Shown in pieces: positions 46,531 through 55,821 of a stretch of DNA of 64,000 nt. The stretch covers positions 30,161 to 94,160 of the forward strand of contig DJHM01000022.1 of NCBI GenBank assembly GCA_002433075.1, given 5' to 3'. The stretch's first letter is position 1, and the number at the start of each line of letters is the position of its first letter. A program made the translations under genes and the position numbers. The stretch is from Latescibacteria bacterium UBA6620 (GTDB lineage Bacteria > Latescibacterota > UBA2968). The notes under the pieces were generated by a model that had not been told where the DNA came from, did no database searches, and saw nothing but the letters and a program-made list of their open reading frames with translations.

Positions 46531-47482
46531 CTTGGAAGACGTCGCCCACGAACTCAAATTCAGACGCGAAGCGATGGGCCTGTCCGTCCAGGATCTGTTC
46601 AGTCGCACGCGGATCAACCCCGACTTCATCAACGCTTTGGAAGCCGGCGACTTCCACGTCCTCCCCGAAGCCTACGTGAGAATGTTCCTGCGCAAGGTTG
46701 CCCAGGAGGTCGGCGCCGACCCCGACGACATCATCATCGCCTACGATCGTGCGGCCCTGAAGCAGGTCCGGGACGAAGCCGCCGTGGAGCCTGCGGCCCT
46801 TACCCGGGAAGGCCGATCTATATGGGTCGTCGCAGGAGCGGCGAGTCTGATCCTGATCGGGTTCGTCGGCCTGGTCCTCCTCAGCCACGAGCCGGAGCAG
46901 AAAGAGGACCCGCTCGGGTTGTCCGTCAGCCGTGGCGAATCGACGACCGCACCCTCCTCCGTGGAGCCACCGCCCCAACCTCAGCCCGCACCCGCCACCT
47001 CCCCGACGCCTTCCCCCCCCACAGAGTCATCCGACCAAGAATCGGCGTCTACGGAGACCCTCAAGCCGCCCGACTCGGATCGGCCGACCACGGAGTCCCG
47101 GTCACCCGGACCGGCTACTTCGGACACCGAAGAGACCGATCGCGTCGTCGCCGCCTATTCGATGACGCCCGAGGTGTATGGGCTACCCGACGCGGCCACG
47201 CTCGGCCTGACCGCAATCGGCCTGGGGACGGCGACCCTCAACGTCCAGGCAGACGGCGAGGTCGTCTTCGACGGAGTCGTCGCTTCCGGCAGACGTGTCT
47301 CCTGGGAGGCCGGCGAGCGCTTCATCGTGGACGTCGATCGGGGCCAGGATATCCGGCTCGATCTACTCGGCCGCCCGCTCACCTCGACCGACGGCGCGCT
47401 CGCAGATGAAAACAGAAGAGTCCGCCTCTACATCTCACGCGCCAGCATCTGGGTGGAAGAGATCGAATCGATCACTCCCTGA
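46502..47482 (+). CDS. RodZ-like helix-turn-helix membrane protein
   Basis: 326 residues. Residues about 12-85 form a HTH_25 domain (LKFRREAMGLSVQDLFSRTRI and NALEAGDF), then a transmembrane helix at about 104-126 (SIWVVAGAASLILIGFVGLV), a Pro/Ser/Thr-rich linker (about 135-220) and a C-terminal beta domain of DUF4115 type (about 235-326; NVQADGEVVFDGVVASGRRVSWE). RodZ links MreB to the envelope in rod-shape control. A TTG start at 46532 is an alternative. It overlaps priA by one base. Confidence 0.86.
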   Translation: MSSPPSGTPDLEDVAHELKFRREAMGLSVQDLFSRTRINPDFINALEAGDFHVLPEAYVRMFLRKVAQEVGADPDDIIIAYDRAALKQVRDEAAVEPAALTREGRSIWVVAGAASLILIGFVGLVLLSHEPEQKEDPLGLSVSRGESTTAPSSVEPPPQPQPAPATSPTPSPPTESSDQESASTETLKPPDSDRPTTESRSPGPATSDTEETDRVVAAYSMTPEVYGLPDAATLGLTAIGLGTATLNVQADGEVVFDGVVASGRRVSWEAGERFIVDVDRGQDIRLDLLGRPLTSTDGALADENRRVRLYISRASIWVEEIESITP

Positions 47483-49926
47483 TGGCCGGACCGTTCGCAG
47501 ACATCGTCCCCCTCGGCACCCGCCTCGACCGGGCGATGACCTACCGCGTTCCCGAAAACCTCCTCGAGCAGACCGATCGTCCACGCATCGCCGAAGGCAG
47601 CCGTGTGCTTGTCCCGCTCGGCCCACGCTGGGCGACAGGGATCGTCGTCGCTTTCCGCGATCGGACCGAACTTGAATCCGTACGCGCCATCGCGATGTGT
47701 CTCGATCCGTACCCCGTCATCACGGCGGCCTTGCTCGAAACCTGCCGATGGATCGCCAGCTACTATCTATGCTCCCTGCGCGAGGTCTTGACCGCCGCGT
47801 TGCCTGCCGGCATCCACACCCAGAGCAATCAGCGGATCTCCATCCACCCAGAGCACCCGCTCAACGGCTCGCTGACTCCGCGCCAGAGCGCCGTGGTGTC
47901 GGCCCTTCAGGATGCCGGCGACCTGAACCTCAGGCAGCTCGAGCGACGACTCGGCAAGGGCACACGTGGTATCGTCCACGAGCTCGTACGTAAGGGTGTG
48001 CTCGAAGCACAGCAGGCGATGGTCGACCCCCGGGTGCGCATCAGCACCCAGCGCGTCGCACGGCTCGTCCCGACCGACCCGGAATGGGCGACAGCCGAAC
48101 TTCCTGCCATCCGGAAGCGGGCCCCGAAGCAGGGCGTCTGCCTCGATTTCCTGCTCGAACACAACGGAACCGCCACCACCCGGGAGCTCGGCGAAATCGG
48201 TGTCGACGCTCGCGTACTACGCCGACTCGCAGATCGGCGACTTGTCGACCTCCACGACGAAGAGGTCGTCCGGGATCCCTACGCACAGGTGACATCCGAC
48301 CCACCCGACACGTTCGACCCCACGGCCGACCAGCGGAACGCCCTCGACCGAATTCTGCCTGACGTGAAGGATAGCCGTTTCCGCGTCCACCTGATGCACG
48401 GTGTGACCGGGAGCGGCAAGACCCTCGTTTACATCGAGGCCGTGGCCGCCGCCCTGGAACAGGGTCGAGGCGCGATCGTCCTCATTCCGGAGATCGCGCT
48501 CACCCCACAGACCGTCCGCCGCTTCCGTGCACGTTTCGGGGACCGCGTAGCCGTGCTTCACAGCGCACTCTCCGCCGGCGAACGCTACGACGCGTGGCGA
48601 GAGGTGCGTGAAGGTCGGCGCCACGTCGTGGTTGGCGCACGGTCGGCCGTCTTCGCACCCGTCATCGACCTGGGGCTGATCGTCGTCGACGAAGAACACG
48701 ACGGGGCCTACAAACAGGATGAAAAGGCTCCTCGATACAGCGCTCGCGATGTGGCCGTCGTACGCGGTCAGCAGGAAGAGTTTCCAGTCGTCCTCGGGTC
48801 CGCAACCCCGTCGCTCGAATCGTATCACAACGCCGACACAGGAAAATTCGACCGAATCGAACTCGAGGGACGCGTGGACGACCGTCCACTGCCTGAAGTA
48901 CGGCTGGTCGATATGCGGCAGGAAGGGGGCGACCTCTTTTCTACCGCGCTCCGACAGGCCATCCAGGACCGTCTGGGCCGGGACGAGAGGATCATCCTCC
49001 TCCAGAACCGCCGAGGCTATGCGCCGTTCGTCCAGTGCACCGAGTGCGGCGTTTCTCAGGAGTGTGCTTCCTGTCAGGTCACGCTGACCTATCACGCCCC
49101 CCGTGCTGGATCCGACGGACGAATGGTCTGCCACTATTGCGGCCGGACCGAACCCCGCGCACCGGTCTGTCCTTCGTGCAGAGCACCCGGCCTGCGGCTC
49201 TTCGGGTCGGGAACTCAGCGGGTCGAAGAGGCCCTGGCCGAGCGTTTTCCGGAAGCCAGGGTTCTTCGAATGGACGTCGACTCCACCTCACGCAAGGGTT
49301 CGCACGAGCGCATCCTCGATGCGTTCGGCGCGGGGGAAGCCGACATTCTCCTCGGCACTCAGATGGTCGCCAAGGGATTGGACTTTGCGGGTGTCACGCT
49401 CGTAGGCGTTATCTCGGCCGACACGGGCCTCAGTCTCCCCGACTTCCGAGCCGGGGAGCGCACCTTTCAGCTCCTCACTCAGGTTGCGGGCCGTGCCGGG
49501 CGCGGGCACACACCTGGCGAAGTCATCATCCAGACCTATCGCCCCGAAGAACAACCTCTTCTCTGTGCGCGCACCCACGATTACGCGACGTACGTCAGCG
49601 GCGAACTCCAGACTCGAGAAGCCCTGGGGTATCCCCCCTTTGGCCGGATGACTCTCTTCCTTTTCCGCGGACCCCAGGAACGCGATGTCGCAAAGGCCGC
49701 GGGGGAATGCGCAGAGACGCTTCGATCCTCGGACTCGGAGGGCCTCGAAGTGCTCGGACCCGTCCCCGCGCCGCTCGCTCGTCTTCAAGGACACTATCGC
49801 TGGCAGGTCATAGCAAAGTCGTTCTCTGCACAACGTTTGAACAAGGCCGCCCGGCACGCCCTCGAAAGGCATCATCGCAGAGCCGTCACCCTCAGCGTAG
49901 ATGTCGATCCGGTATCGATGCTGTGA
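47482..49926 (+). CDS. priA: Primosomal protein N' (PriA helicase)
   Basis: 814 residues. N-terminal 3'-DNA-binding domain, then Walker A GVTGSGKT at about 307, DEEH helicase motif at about 401 (VVDEEHDGAYK), and the zinc-binding cysteines from C519 (CTECGVSQECASC, CHYCGRTE, CPSC), as in PriA. The C-terminal helicase part has VAGRAGRG. It restarts stalled replication forks. The ATG overlaps the rodZ-like stop by one base (TGATG), and the stop overlaps the flippase GTG. Confidence 0.94.
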   Translation: MAGPFADIVPLGTRLDRAMTYRVPENLLEQTDRPRIAEGSRVLVPLGPRWATGIVVAFRDRTELESVRAIAMCLDPYPVITAALLETCRWIASYYLCSLREVLTAALPAGIHTQSNQRISIHPEHPLNGSLTPRQSAVVSALQDAGDLNLRQLERRLGKGTRGIVHELVRKGVLEAQQAMVDPRVRISTQRVARLVPTDPEWATAELPAIRKRAPKQGVCLDFLLEHNGTATTRELGEIGVDARVLRRLADRRLVDLHDEEVVRDPYAQVTSDPPDTFDPTADQRNALDRILPDVKDSRFRVHLMHGVTGSGKTLVYIEAVAAALEQGRGAIVLIPEIALTPQTVRRFRARFGDRVAVLHSALSAGERYDAWREVREGRRHVVVGARSAVFAPVIDLGLIVVDEEHDGAYKQDEKAPRYSARDVAVVRGQQEEFPVVLGSATPSLESYHNADTGKFDRIELEGRVDDRPLPEVRLVDMRQEGGDLFSTALRQAIQDRLGRDERIILLQNRRGYAPFVQCTECGVSQECASCQVTLTYHAPRAGSDGRMVCHYCGRTEPRAPVCPSCRAPGLRLFGSGTQRVEEALAERFPEARVLRMDVDSTSRKGSHERILDAFGAGEADILLGTQMVAKGLDFAGVTLVGVISADTGLSLPDFRAGERTFQLLTQVAGRAGRGHTPGEVIIQTYRPEEQPLLCARTHDYATYVSGELQTREALGYPPFGRMTLFLFRGPQERDVAKAAGECAETLRSSDSEGLEVLGPVPAPLARLQGHYRWQVIAKSFSAQRLNKAARHALERHHRRAVTLSVDVDPVSML

Positions 49927-51410
49927 ACTTCGCCCCCATCAGATCTCTCGTACGCCACACCGCCATCTACAGCATCGGCGACTTCCTCGGACGCGCGGTC
50001 GCCGTCGTCCTCCTGCCCCTGTATCTGAGGAAGCTCTCCCCTGCCGACAACGGCATTATCACACTGAGCTTCGCCTTCATCGGATTCACTGCCGTCTTCT
50101 ATTCCCTCGGGCTGAATCAGGCCCTCGTCCGTTTCCTTTCAGGTGACCGGGAAGATGACGAACACCTGCGACGACGCTTCAGTACGGCCTTTCTATCTCT
50201 TCTCCTCGTAGGAACGACGGTGTCGACCCTCATCTGGGTCAACGCGTCTCGTATCGCGGCCGCCCTCCTCGGCACCTCGGGGAACGCCGACATCGTTCGC
50301 GCGCTCGCCCTCATCGTCCTTCTCGACACCCTGAGCGAGCCTCTTTTCAGCCTGTGTCGCGCTCGCCAGCAGAGCGTACGATTCGCCCTCACCCGTCTGT
50401 GCCAGCATACGATTCAGGTTGCCCTCATCGTCTACCTCATTCTGTTCCGCGACGTCGGCGTCCGGGGCGTCTTTACTGCCAACGTGGCCAGCTCGTCGTT
50501 CGCTCTGCTGGCGATGGCCCCTGTAGCTGTCGGCGCGATTCGGCCCGTATTTCGCGCAGGGCTTCTTCGCGAACTCCTGGCCTTCGGGCTGCCTTTCGTA
50601 CCGTCCGCTGTGGCCGTCCTCGTCATCAGCCTGTCCGACCGCTTCCTCATCGAGCATCTGATGGGCCTGGACCAACTCGGGATCTACGGCGTAGCTTACA
50701 AATTCAGCATTCCGGCTCTTCTCGTCGTCAGAGCCTTTCGTTCCGCCTGGGCGCCGGGTGTTCTGTCCGTCCACGACCCGATCGAGGCCAGAGCCGTTTG
50801 CGCGAGAGTCACCACCTACTTCATTGCCGCGGCCAGCCTCCTTCTCCTGTTCGTGACCGGCTTTTCCCGCGAACTCATCCTCCTCGTCGGTGGAGAACGG
50901 GCACCCGATTATCTCGATGGCCACGTGGTGATTCCCATCGTGACCCTCGGTCACACGCTCTACGGGATCTACGTTATCCTGACGGCTGGCGTCTACGCAG
51001 AGGGCCGGGCGCGAATGCTCCCCGGAATCGTGATTGCGGGCGCGATCGTCAACGTGTGCATCAACCTTCTGATGATCCCCCAAATCGGTTATATTGCTGC
51101 CGCGTGGAGTTCGGTAGCTGCGAACGGCCTGATGGTAGTCTTGCTCTACCTCAGCACACGAGCATTCTATCCTGTTCCCTACGAAGTTGGGCGGATAGGG
51201 AAGGTCATCGTGGCCACGCTCGTCGTAACGATGGCCCTGGATCGGTGGTCGGGCGATCTGACCCTCGAAGGAGCGATCGCGAAAGGCATCGTACTGCTTG
51301 CCTACCCCACGATCCTCTGGGGCTGGCGATTCCTGGAAGCCGGTGAATGGGGAGAGCTCCGCTCGCTCGGACGCGGAGCCCCCGAAACCCTGGACGAGAA
51401 ACGAACGTGA
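49923..51410 (+). CDS. Oligosaccharide flippase / polysaccharide export membrane protein
   Basis: 495 residues from GTG 49923 (GTGA overlap with priA); the open frame upstream is only a shadow of priA. About 12 to 14 hydrophobic helices, with the MATE/Wzx-type opening YSIGDFLGRAVAVVLLPLYLRKL and LGLNQALVRFLSG. It probably moves lipid-linked glycans across the inner membrane. The adjoining genes give no glycosyltransferase, so the cargo is unknown. Overlaps the CxxCxxCC gene by four bases. Confidence 0.83.
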   Translation: MNFAPIRSLVRHTAIYSIGDFLGRAVAVVLLPLYLRKLSPADNGIITLSFAFIGFTAVFYSLGLNQALVRFLSGDREDDEHLRRRFSTAFLSLLLVGTTVSTLIWVNASRIAAALLGTSGNADIVRALALIVLLDTLSEPLFSLCRARQQSVRFALTRLCQHTIQVALIVYLILFRDVGVRGVFTANVASSSFALLAMAPVAVGAIRPVFRAGLLRELLAFGLPFVPSAVAVLVISLSDRFLIEHLMGLDQLGIYGVAYKFSIPALLVVRAFRSAWAPGVLSVHDPIEARAVCARVTTYFIAAASLLLLFVTGFSRELILLVGGERAPDYLDGHVVIPIVTLGHTLYGIYVILTAGVYAEGRARMLPGIVIAGAIVNVCINLLMIPQIGYIAAAWSSVAANGLMVVLLYLSTRAFYPVPYEVGRIGKVIVATLVVTMALDRWSGDLTLEGAIAKGIVLLAYPTILWGWRFLEAGEWGELRSLGRGAPETLDEKRT

Positions 51411-51835
51411 AGAAGCAGCTTCGACAAATGAAGGGGAAAATCAGGCGCTACGTCCTCCTCCGGTTCCGACCGGACTACGTCGAGCAACAGGCGCAGCTGC
51501 GACAGGGCGAGTGCAACCAGTGTGGAAACTGCTGTGAGATTTTGTTCAAGTGTCCGTTTCTGGTACGGGGTGAAGACGGGGCCGGCGTGTGCAGCATCTA
51601 CGAAGACCGCCCCGGACAGTGTGCAGCATTCCCCGTGGATGAGGCGTGTCTGGCCGAGGTCGACTTCGATTGCACGTTCGAGTTTTCCGACCCAGGCGAC
51701 CTTCTGGTCACCATCGAACAGGCCGGGGAGGCCGACAACGGCACCCCGGAACTCGCACCTCCCTCCGAGCGTCTGACACAGACCAGACCGATAACGACGC
51801 TTCTGTTCCACCACTTCATCAATCGCCTCCGCTAA
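51407..51835 (+). CDS. CxxCxxCC (YkgJ-like) zinc/iron-chelating domain protein
   Basis: 142 residues from GTG 51407. The cluster is CNQCGNCCEILFKCPFL, then GVCSIYEDRPGQCAAFPVDE with more Cys, as in the family that has CxxCxxCC followed by C-x-x-Y. The protein probably binds Zn or an Fe-S cluster. Its role next to a flippase is not known. GTGA overlap with the flippase; 10 bp before the DUF4159 gene. Confidence 0.82.
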   Translation: MKKQLRQMKGKIRRYVLLRFRPDYVEQQAQLRQGECNQCGNCCEILFKCPFLVRGEDGAGVCSIYEDRPGQCAAFPVDEACLAEVDFDCTFEFSDPGDLLVTIEQAGEADNGTPELAPPSERLTQTRPITTLLFHHFINRLR

Positions 51836-51845
51836 ACGCTTTCCA

Positions 51846-52517
51846 ATGTGGGCCCATCTGCCGCTGCTGCTGGCATTCTCCTTCAGCGTCGCCCTCACTG
51901 ACGCCAACGCCTCGCCTGAGAATGACGGGCTCGTCATCGCCCGGATACGCTACGCCGGAGGCGGCGACTGGTACAACGGTCCGACCGAGATCCCGAACCT
52001 GCTTGCCTACATCGAGGAGCACACGACGGTCCAGACGGCCGGAGTCGAAGCGCGTGTACAGATTTCCGATGAAGAGTTCTTCGCCTACCCCATCGCCTAC
52101 CTGACGGGGCACGGCAACATCAGGCTCACCGACGAAGAAGTCGGAAGGCTCAGGACGTACCTCGAGAACGGCGGCTTCCTGCTCGCCAACGACGACTATG
52201 GCCTCGACAAAGCCTTCCGGCGCGAGATCGCACGTGTGTTTCCCGGGAAAGACCTCGTTGAGCTCCCGCCTGATTTCGGAATCTTTCGCACACCCTATGC
52301 CTTCCCCAACGGGCTTCCCAAGATCCACGAACACGACAACGCCCGTCCACAGGCGTTCGGGATTTTTCACGAAGGTCGACTCGTCGTCTTCTACGCCTTC
52401 GAGAGCGACATCGGAGACGGCTGGGACGATCCCGACGTTCACGACAACCCACCCGAAAAGCGCGAAGCAGCTTTGAAAATGGGAACGAACATCATTGTCT
52501 GGGCACTCACCCACTGA
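51846..52517 (+). CDS. Exported DUF4159 domain protein
   Basis: 223 residues with a signal peptide (MWAHLPLLLAFSFSVALTDANA). DUF4159 pattern: RIRYAGGGDWYNGPTEIPNL near the start, FAYPIAYLTGHGNIRLTDEE, LRTYLENGGFLLANDDYG and AFGIFHEGRLVVFYAFESDI. It has a class-I glutamine amidotransferase-like layout but no obvious catalytic Cys in the nucleophile place. It overlaps the large DUF4175-like gene by 23 bases. Its usual partners in other genomes are MoxR and DUF58, which follow. Confidence 0.84.
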   Translation: MWAHLPLLLAFSFSVALTDANASPENDGLVIARIRYAGGGDWYNGPTEIPNLLAYIEEHTTVQTAGVEARVQISDEEFFAYPIAYLTGHGNIRLTDEEVGRLRTYLENGGFLLANDDYGLDKAFRREIARVFPGKDLVELPPDFGIFRTPYAFPNGLPKIHEHDNARPQAFGIFHEGRLVVFYAFESDIGDGWDDPDVHDNPPEKREAALKMGTNIIVWALTH

Positions 52518-55500
52518 TCCGACTTCAACGTCGTCCGACCACGCCCGGCTGATCGCGAACCTTCGGCAGCTTGGCCTTCGTGATGCTCGACTGCGCGCTC
52601 TCCAGGGCACGAGTCGGATCGTAACTTTCCTTCTGCCCTCGATCCTGGCACTGGCGTTGTTGGAATCGGTGTTCTACTTCTCCCCCGCAATCAAACTGAC
52701 CGTAACCTCCCTGTTTCTCGTCGGCGCAGCCGTCACGATCGGATGGAACGTCCTGCGTCCACTGACCCGGCCTCGTTCATCTCTGGAGGTGGCCCGGCAC
52801 GTCGAAAATCATTTCGGCGACCTTCACGAGAGCCTTTCGAACGCCGTAGAGCTGGGGCGACGCACACACCCGAACGAGTCGGACGCCCTCGCGAGGTCCG
52901 CCGTCCACGTCGGAGTGCGGCAAGCCGACACCCTCGACCTCCAGGCGTCCGTTCCGGCGGGCCCCGTCGTTTCTGCCTGGCGAACGGCTGCGCTCGCCTT
53001 CGTGCCCTGCGTGATCCTCGCCTTCTTTTATTCGAGCGAACTGGCCGGCGCCACCGACCGATTGCTCCATCCCTCATCTCCGTACACACGCCCCGCACGC
53101 ACGCATCTCCATGTCGAGCCCGGCGATGTCGAGCGCATCGCGGGCGACGAACTCACCCTGCTGGTAGCGATCTACGGGCTCGTCCCCACGACCGCCCAGC
53201 TCGACCTGCGCGAAACGTCTTCCGGCGACTGGGTCGCACATCGAGTGGCGGTCAAGGACGCACGGGCTGTCCTGCCCCTGGGTCTGCGACAGTCGTTCGA
53301 CTATCGCTGGTCGGCCTACGATGCCACGTCCTCCACGTTTCGCGCGACCGTCCACCCGCGCCCTGTAGTCTCTCGGACACGCGTCGGGTATCGATATCCC
53401 CCGCACACCCGACTTCCCCCCCACACCGATGAAGGTGGCGGGGAGATAGCCGCTCCCGTCGGTACGGATGTGACCCTGCAGGTCACCGCGACACGTCCAC
53501 TCGACCGTGGGTGGCTCGACTTCGAGGATGGGAGACTCTACGGTTCGCCCAACGAACACACCGTTTCTTTCGATCTGGTCGTCGAGGAGGATCGACGGTT
53601 CACGGTCGGACTGATCGACCCTCGGGGGATCGAGAACGTCGATCCGGTCGTGCATCGGCTTCTCGCCATCCAGGACGAGCCTCCCGAAGTCGCAATCCTG
53701 CATCCAGGAGCAGACGGTGAGCTCGGCGAGTCGACTCGCATCTCGCTTCGCTTCGAGGCCATCGACGACTACGGTGTGGACCGTTCCGAACTCAGATTTA
53801 GGCTGAACGACGACGAACAACTTCACGTCGTGCCCGTCGCGCTCGATTCGGCGGGCGCCCCTCAGCTGTCCCAGGAAACCGTCTGGGAACTCGCCGACCT
53901 CGACCTCCTGCCTGGGGATCGTCTTACCTACCATCTCCGTGTGTACGACAACGATGCCGTCACGGGGCCCAATCACGGTGATTCCCGAACCTACATCCTT
54001 CGGTTTCCCTCGCTCTATGAAATCCAACAGGAAGCGCAGCGAAGGCACGACGATGCGCTCGCCAGACTGCAGGAGGCCCGGGACGAAACGGACGACGTCC
54101 AGGGTCGAGCACAGGAACTCCGTCGGGAACACCTCAAGACAGAAGACCCGTCCTGGGAAGCGCAAGCCGAGACCGAGACACTTCTCGAGCGCCAGGAGGA
54201 AATTCAGCGACGCGTCGAAGAGACGATGGCCCGAATCGAGGACACACAGACCCGACTCGGCCAGAGCGGGATGCTGTCGGACGACACGCTTCAGAAGCTG
54301 ATGGAGGTGAGAAAGTTGATGGCCGCCATCGACACGCCCGAACTCCAAGCCGCAGCCGCCGAGTTACGGGACGCGATGCAGGCGACCAATGGGAAACAGA
54401 TCGAGGAAGCGATGACGCGTCTGATCGAGCAACAGGAAGAATTTTCGAAAGGGCTCGAACGCACAATCGCTCTCCTGAAGGAAGTACAGAACGATCAGAT
54501 CGTCGATGCTCTGACTCGCCAGATCTCTCGCCTGGCCGAACAACAGCAACAGATCGCCGATCGGGCGACCCACGCGGAGGACATTCGTCCTCTGGCCGAA
54601 CCCCAGGAAGCCGTTGCCGGCGAAGCCGAGGCCTTCGAGGAGAGTCTCGACGGGGCCCTCGACAGGCTCGACCCCTCCACCGCCGCTCCCCTTTCCGACC
54701 TGGGTGACCGTTTCGAATCCTCTTCCATCACGCCCCGGTCAGAACAGGCTACCCGCGACCTTCGCGCCCGCAGAGCCGACCGGGCACGGAACCAGACGCG
54801 ATTGTTGAGCGAGGATCTGGCCTCCCTCTCCGAGCAGATGGCCCGGATCCGGGAGATGCGACTGAACCGTCAGAAAGCGGATGTCTCGCGGGAACTGTCG
54901 GGCCTCCTGCAGGACGTGTTGCGGATTTCCCGAAAACAGGAACGCACTGCCGCCGAAGCGGCCGGCGGCCAACCCGGGCTCGAGGAGCAACAGGCTCGGG
55001 ATTTGGCTGCGGCCTCCCGAACCGCGGGGCGATTGATCGAGGCGACTCACAAGACATTTCTCATCCCTCGCTCCGCCGCAGCAGGGCTGGGGAACGCCCT
55101 CGGCGAAATGGAGCGCACCGTCGAGCATCTTCAACGTGGATCGGGCGCGCGCGTGGCGACCAGTGCCCAGGTTGCGATGGGCCACCTCAACACCAGCGCC
55201 CTCGGCATCCAGAGTGCCCTTCAGGCCCTTCAAAATGCCAGCTCAGGCTCTGGCTTTCAGGAAATGCTGCAGCGACTGCAGGAGGCTTCTGCCAAACAGA
55301 GCGACCTGAACGCCCAGGCGCAGGGGGCCCTCGGAACCCCTTCCCGTCCCGGAGGCACGAGTCCCGGGGACCTGGGTCGTATGGCTGCCGAACAGCAGGC
55401 CATCCAGCAGATGCTCGACGAACTGCGTAAGCGTCTGGGCACCCAGGAAGGGCGGGTTCTTGGCGACCTTGGAGGAATCTCGGACGAAATGGAAGAAGTC

Positions 55501-55821
55501 ACCGAGGAACTCGCTCGCGGTCGTCTGACGCGTCGCACGATCGATCGACAGCGCCAGATCCTCAGCAGAATGCTTGACGCACAGCGCTCCGCACGACAGA
55601 GAGGATTCAGTCGCGAACGTGAAGCGAAGTCCGGAGGCAAGTTCGTCTATCGTGGGCCGCGTTCGTTGCCCCGTAACCTCGGCGAAACCGTCAGCCCGCT
55701 CCGGGCCAGGATGCGAGATGCGTTGCGAGAGGGCTACCCGGCCGACTATCAGGCGCTCATCCGCCGATACTTCGGCCGGTTGATCGACGAGGCACAGCAA
55801 CTGGAGGGACAGGACCCGTGA
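52495..55821 (+). CDS. Large membrane and coiled-coil protein, DUF4175-like
   Basis: 1108 residues from TTG 52495. Two transmembrane helices near the N-terminus (about 42-62 and 64-85; TFLLPSILALALLESVF and KLTVTSLFLVGAAVTIG) and a third at about 155-178 precede an extracytoplasmic part with beta domains (about 190-500). From about 510 to 1000 it is a long Gln/Glu-rich coiled coil (EAQRRHDDALARLQEAR, LARQISRLAEQQQQIADR type). The pattern fits DUF4175 proteins. The stop overlaps the TPR gene. Presumably an envelope scaffold. Confidence 0.76.
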   Translation: MSGHSPTDPTSTSSDHARLIANLRQLGLRDARLRALQGTSRIVTFLLPSILALALLESVFYFSPAIKLTVTSLFLVGAAVTIGWNVLRPLTRPRSSLEVARHVENHFGDLHESLSNAVELGRRTHPNESDALARSAVHVGVRQADTLDLQASVPAGPVVSAWRTAALAFVPCVILAFFYSSELAGATDRLLHPSSPYTRPARTHLHVEPGDVERIAGDELTLLVAIYGLVPTTAQLDLRETSSGDWVAHRVAVKDARAVLPLGLRQSFDYRWSAYDATSSTFRATVHPRPVVSRTRVGYRYPPHTRLPPHTDEGGGEIAAPVGTDVTLQVTATRPLDRGWLDFEDGRLYGSPNEHTVSFDLVVEEDRRFTVGLIDPRGIENVDPVVHRLLAIQDEPPEVAILHPGADGELGESTRISLRFEAIDDYGVDRSELRFRLNDDEQLHVVPVALDSAGAPQLSQETVWELADLDLLPGDRLTYHLRVYDNDAVTGPNHGDSRTYILRFPSLYEIQQEAQRRHDDALARLQEARDETDDVQGRAQELRREHLKTEDPSWEAQAETETLLERQEEIQRRVEETMARIEDTQTRLGQSGMLSDDTLQKLMEVRKLMAAIDTPELQAAAAELRDAMQATNGKQIEEAMTRLIEQQEEFSKGLERTIALLKEVQNDQIVDALTRQISRLAEQQQQIADRATHAEDIRPLAEPQEAVAGEAEAFEESLDGALDRLDPSTAAPLSDLGDRFESSSITPRSEQATRDLRARRADRARNQTRLLSEDLASLSEQMARIREMRLNRQKADVSRELSGLLQDVLRISRKQERTAAEAAGGQPGLEEQQARDLAAASRTAGRLIEATHKTFLIPRSAAAGLGNALGEMERTVEHLQRGSGARVATSAQVAMGHLNTSALGIQSALQALQNASSGSGFQEMLQRLQEASAKQSDLNAQAQGALGTPSRPGGTSPGDLGRMAAEQQAIQQMLDELRKRLGTQEGRVLGDLGGISDEMEEVTEELARGRLTRRTIDRQRQILSRMLDAQRSARQRGFSREREAKSGGKFVYRGPRSLPRNLGETVSPLRARMRDALREGYPADYQALIRRYFGRLIDEAQQLEGQDP

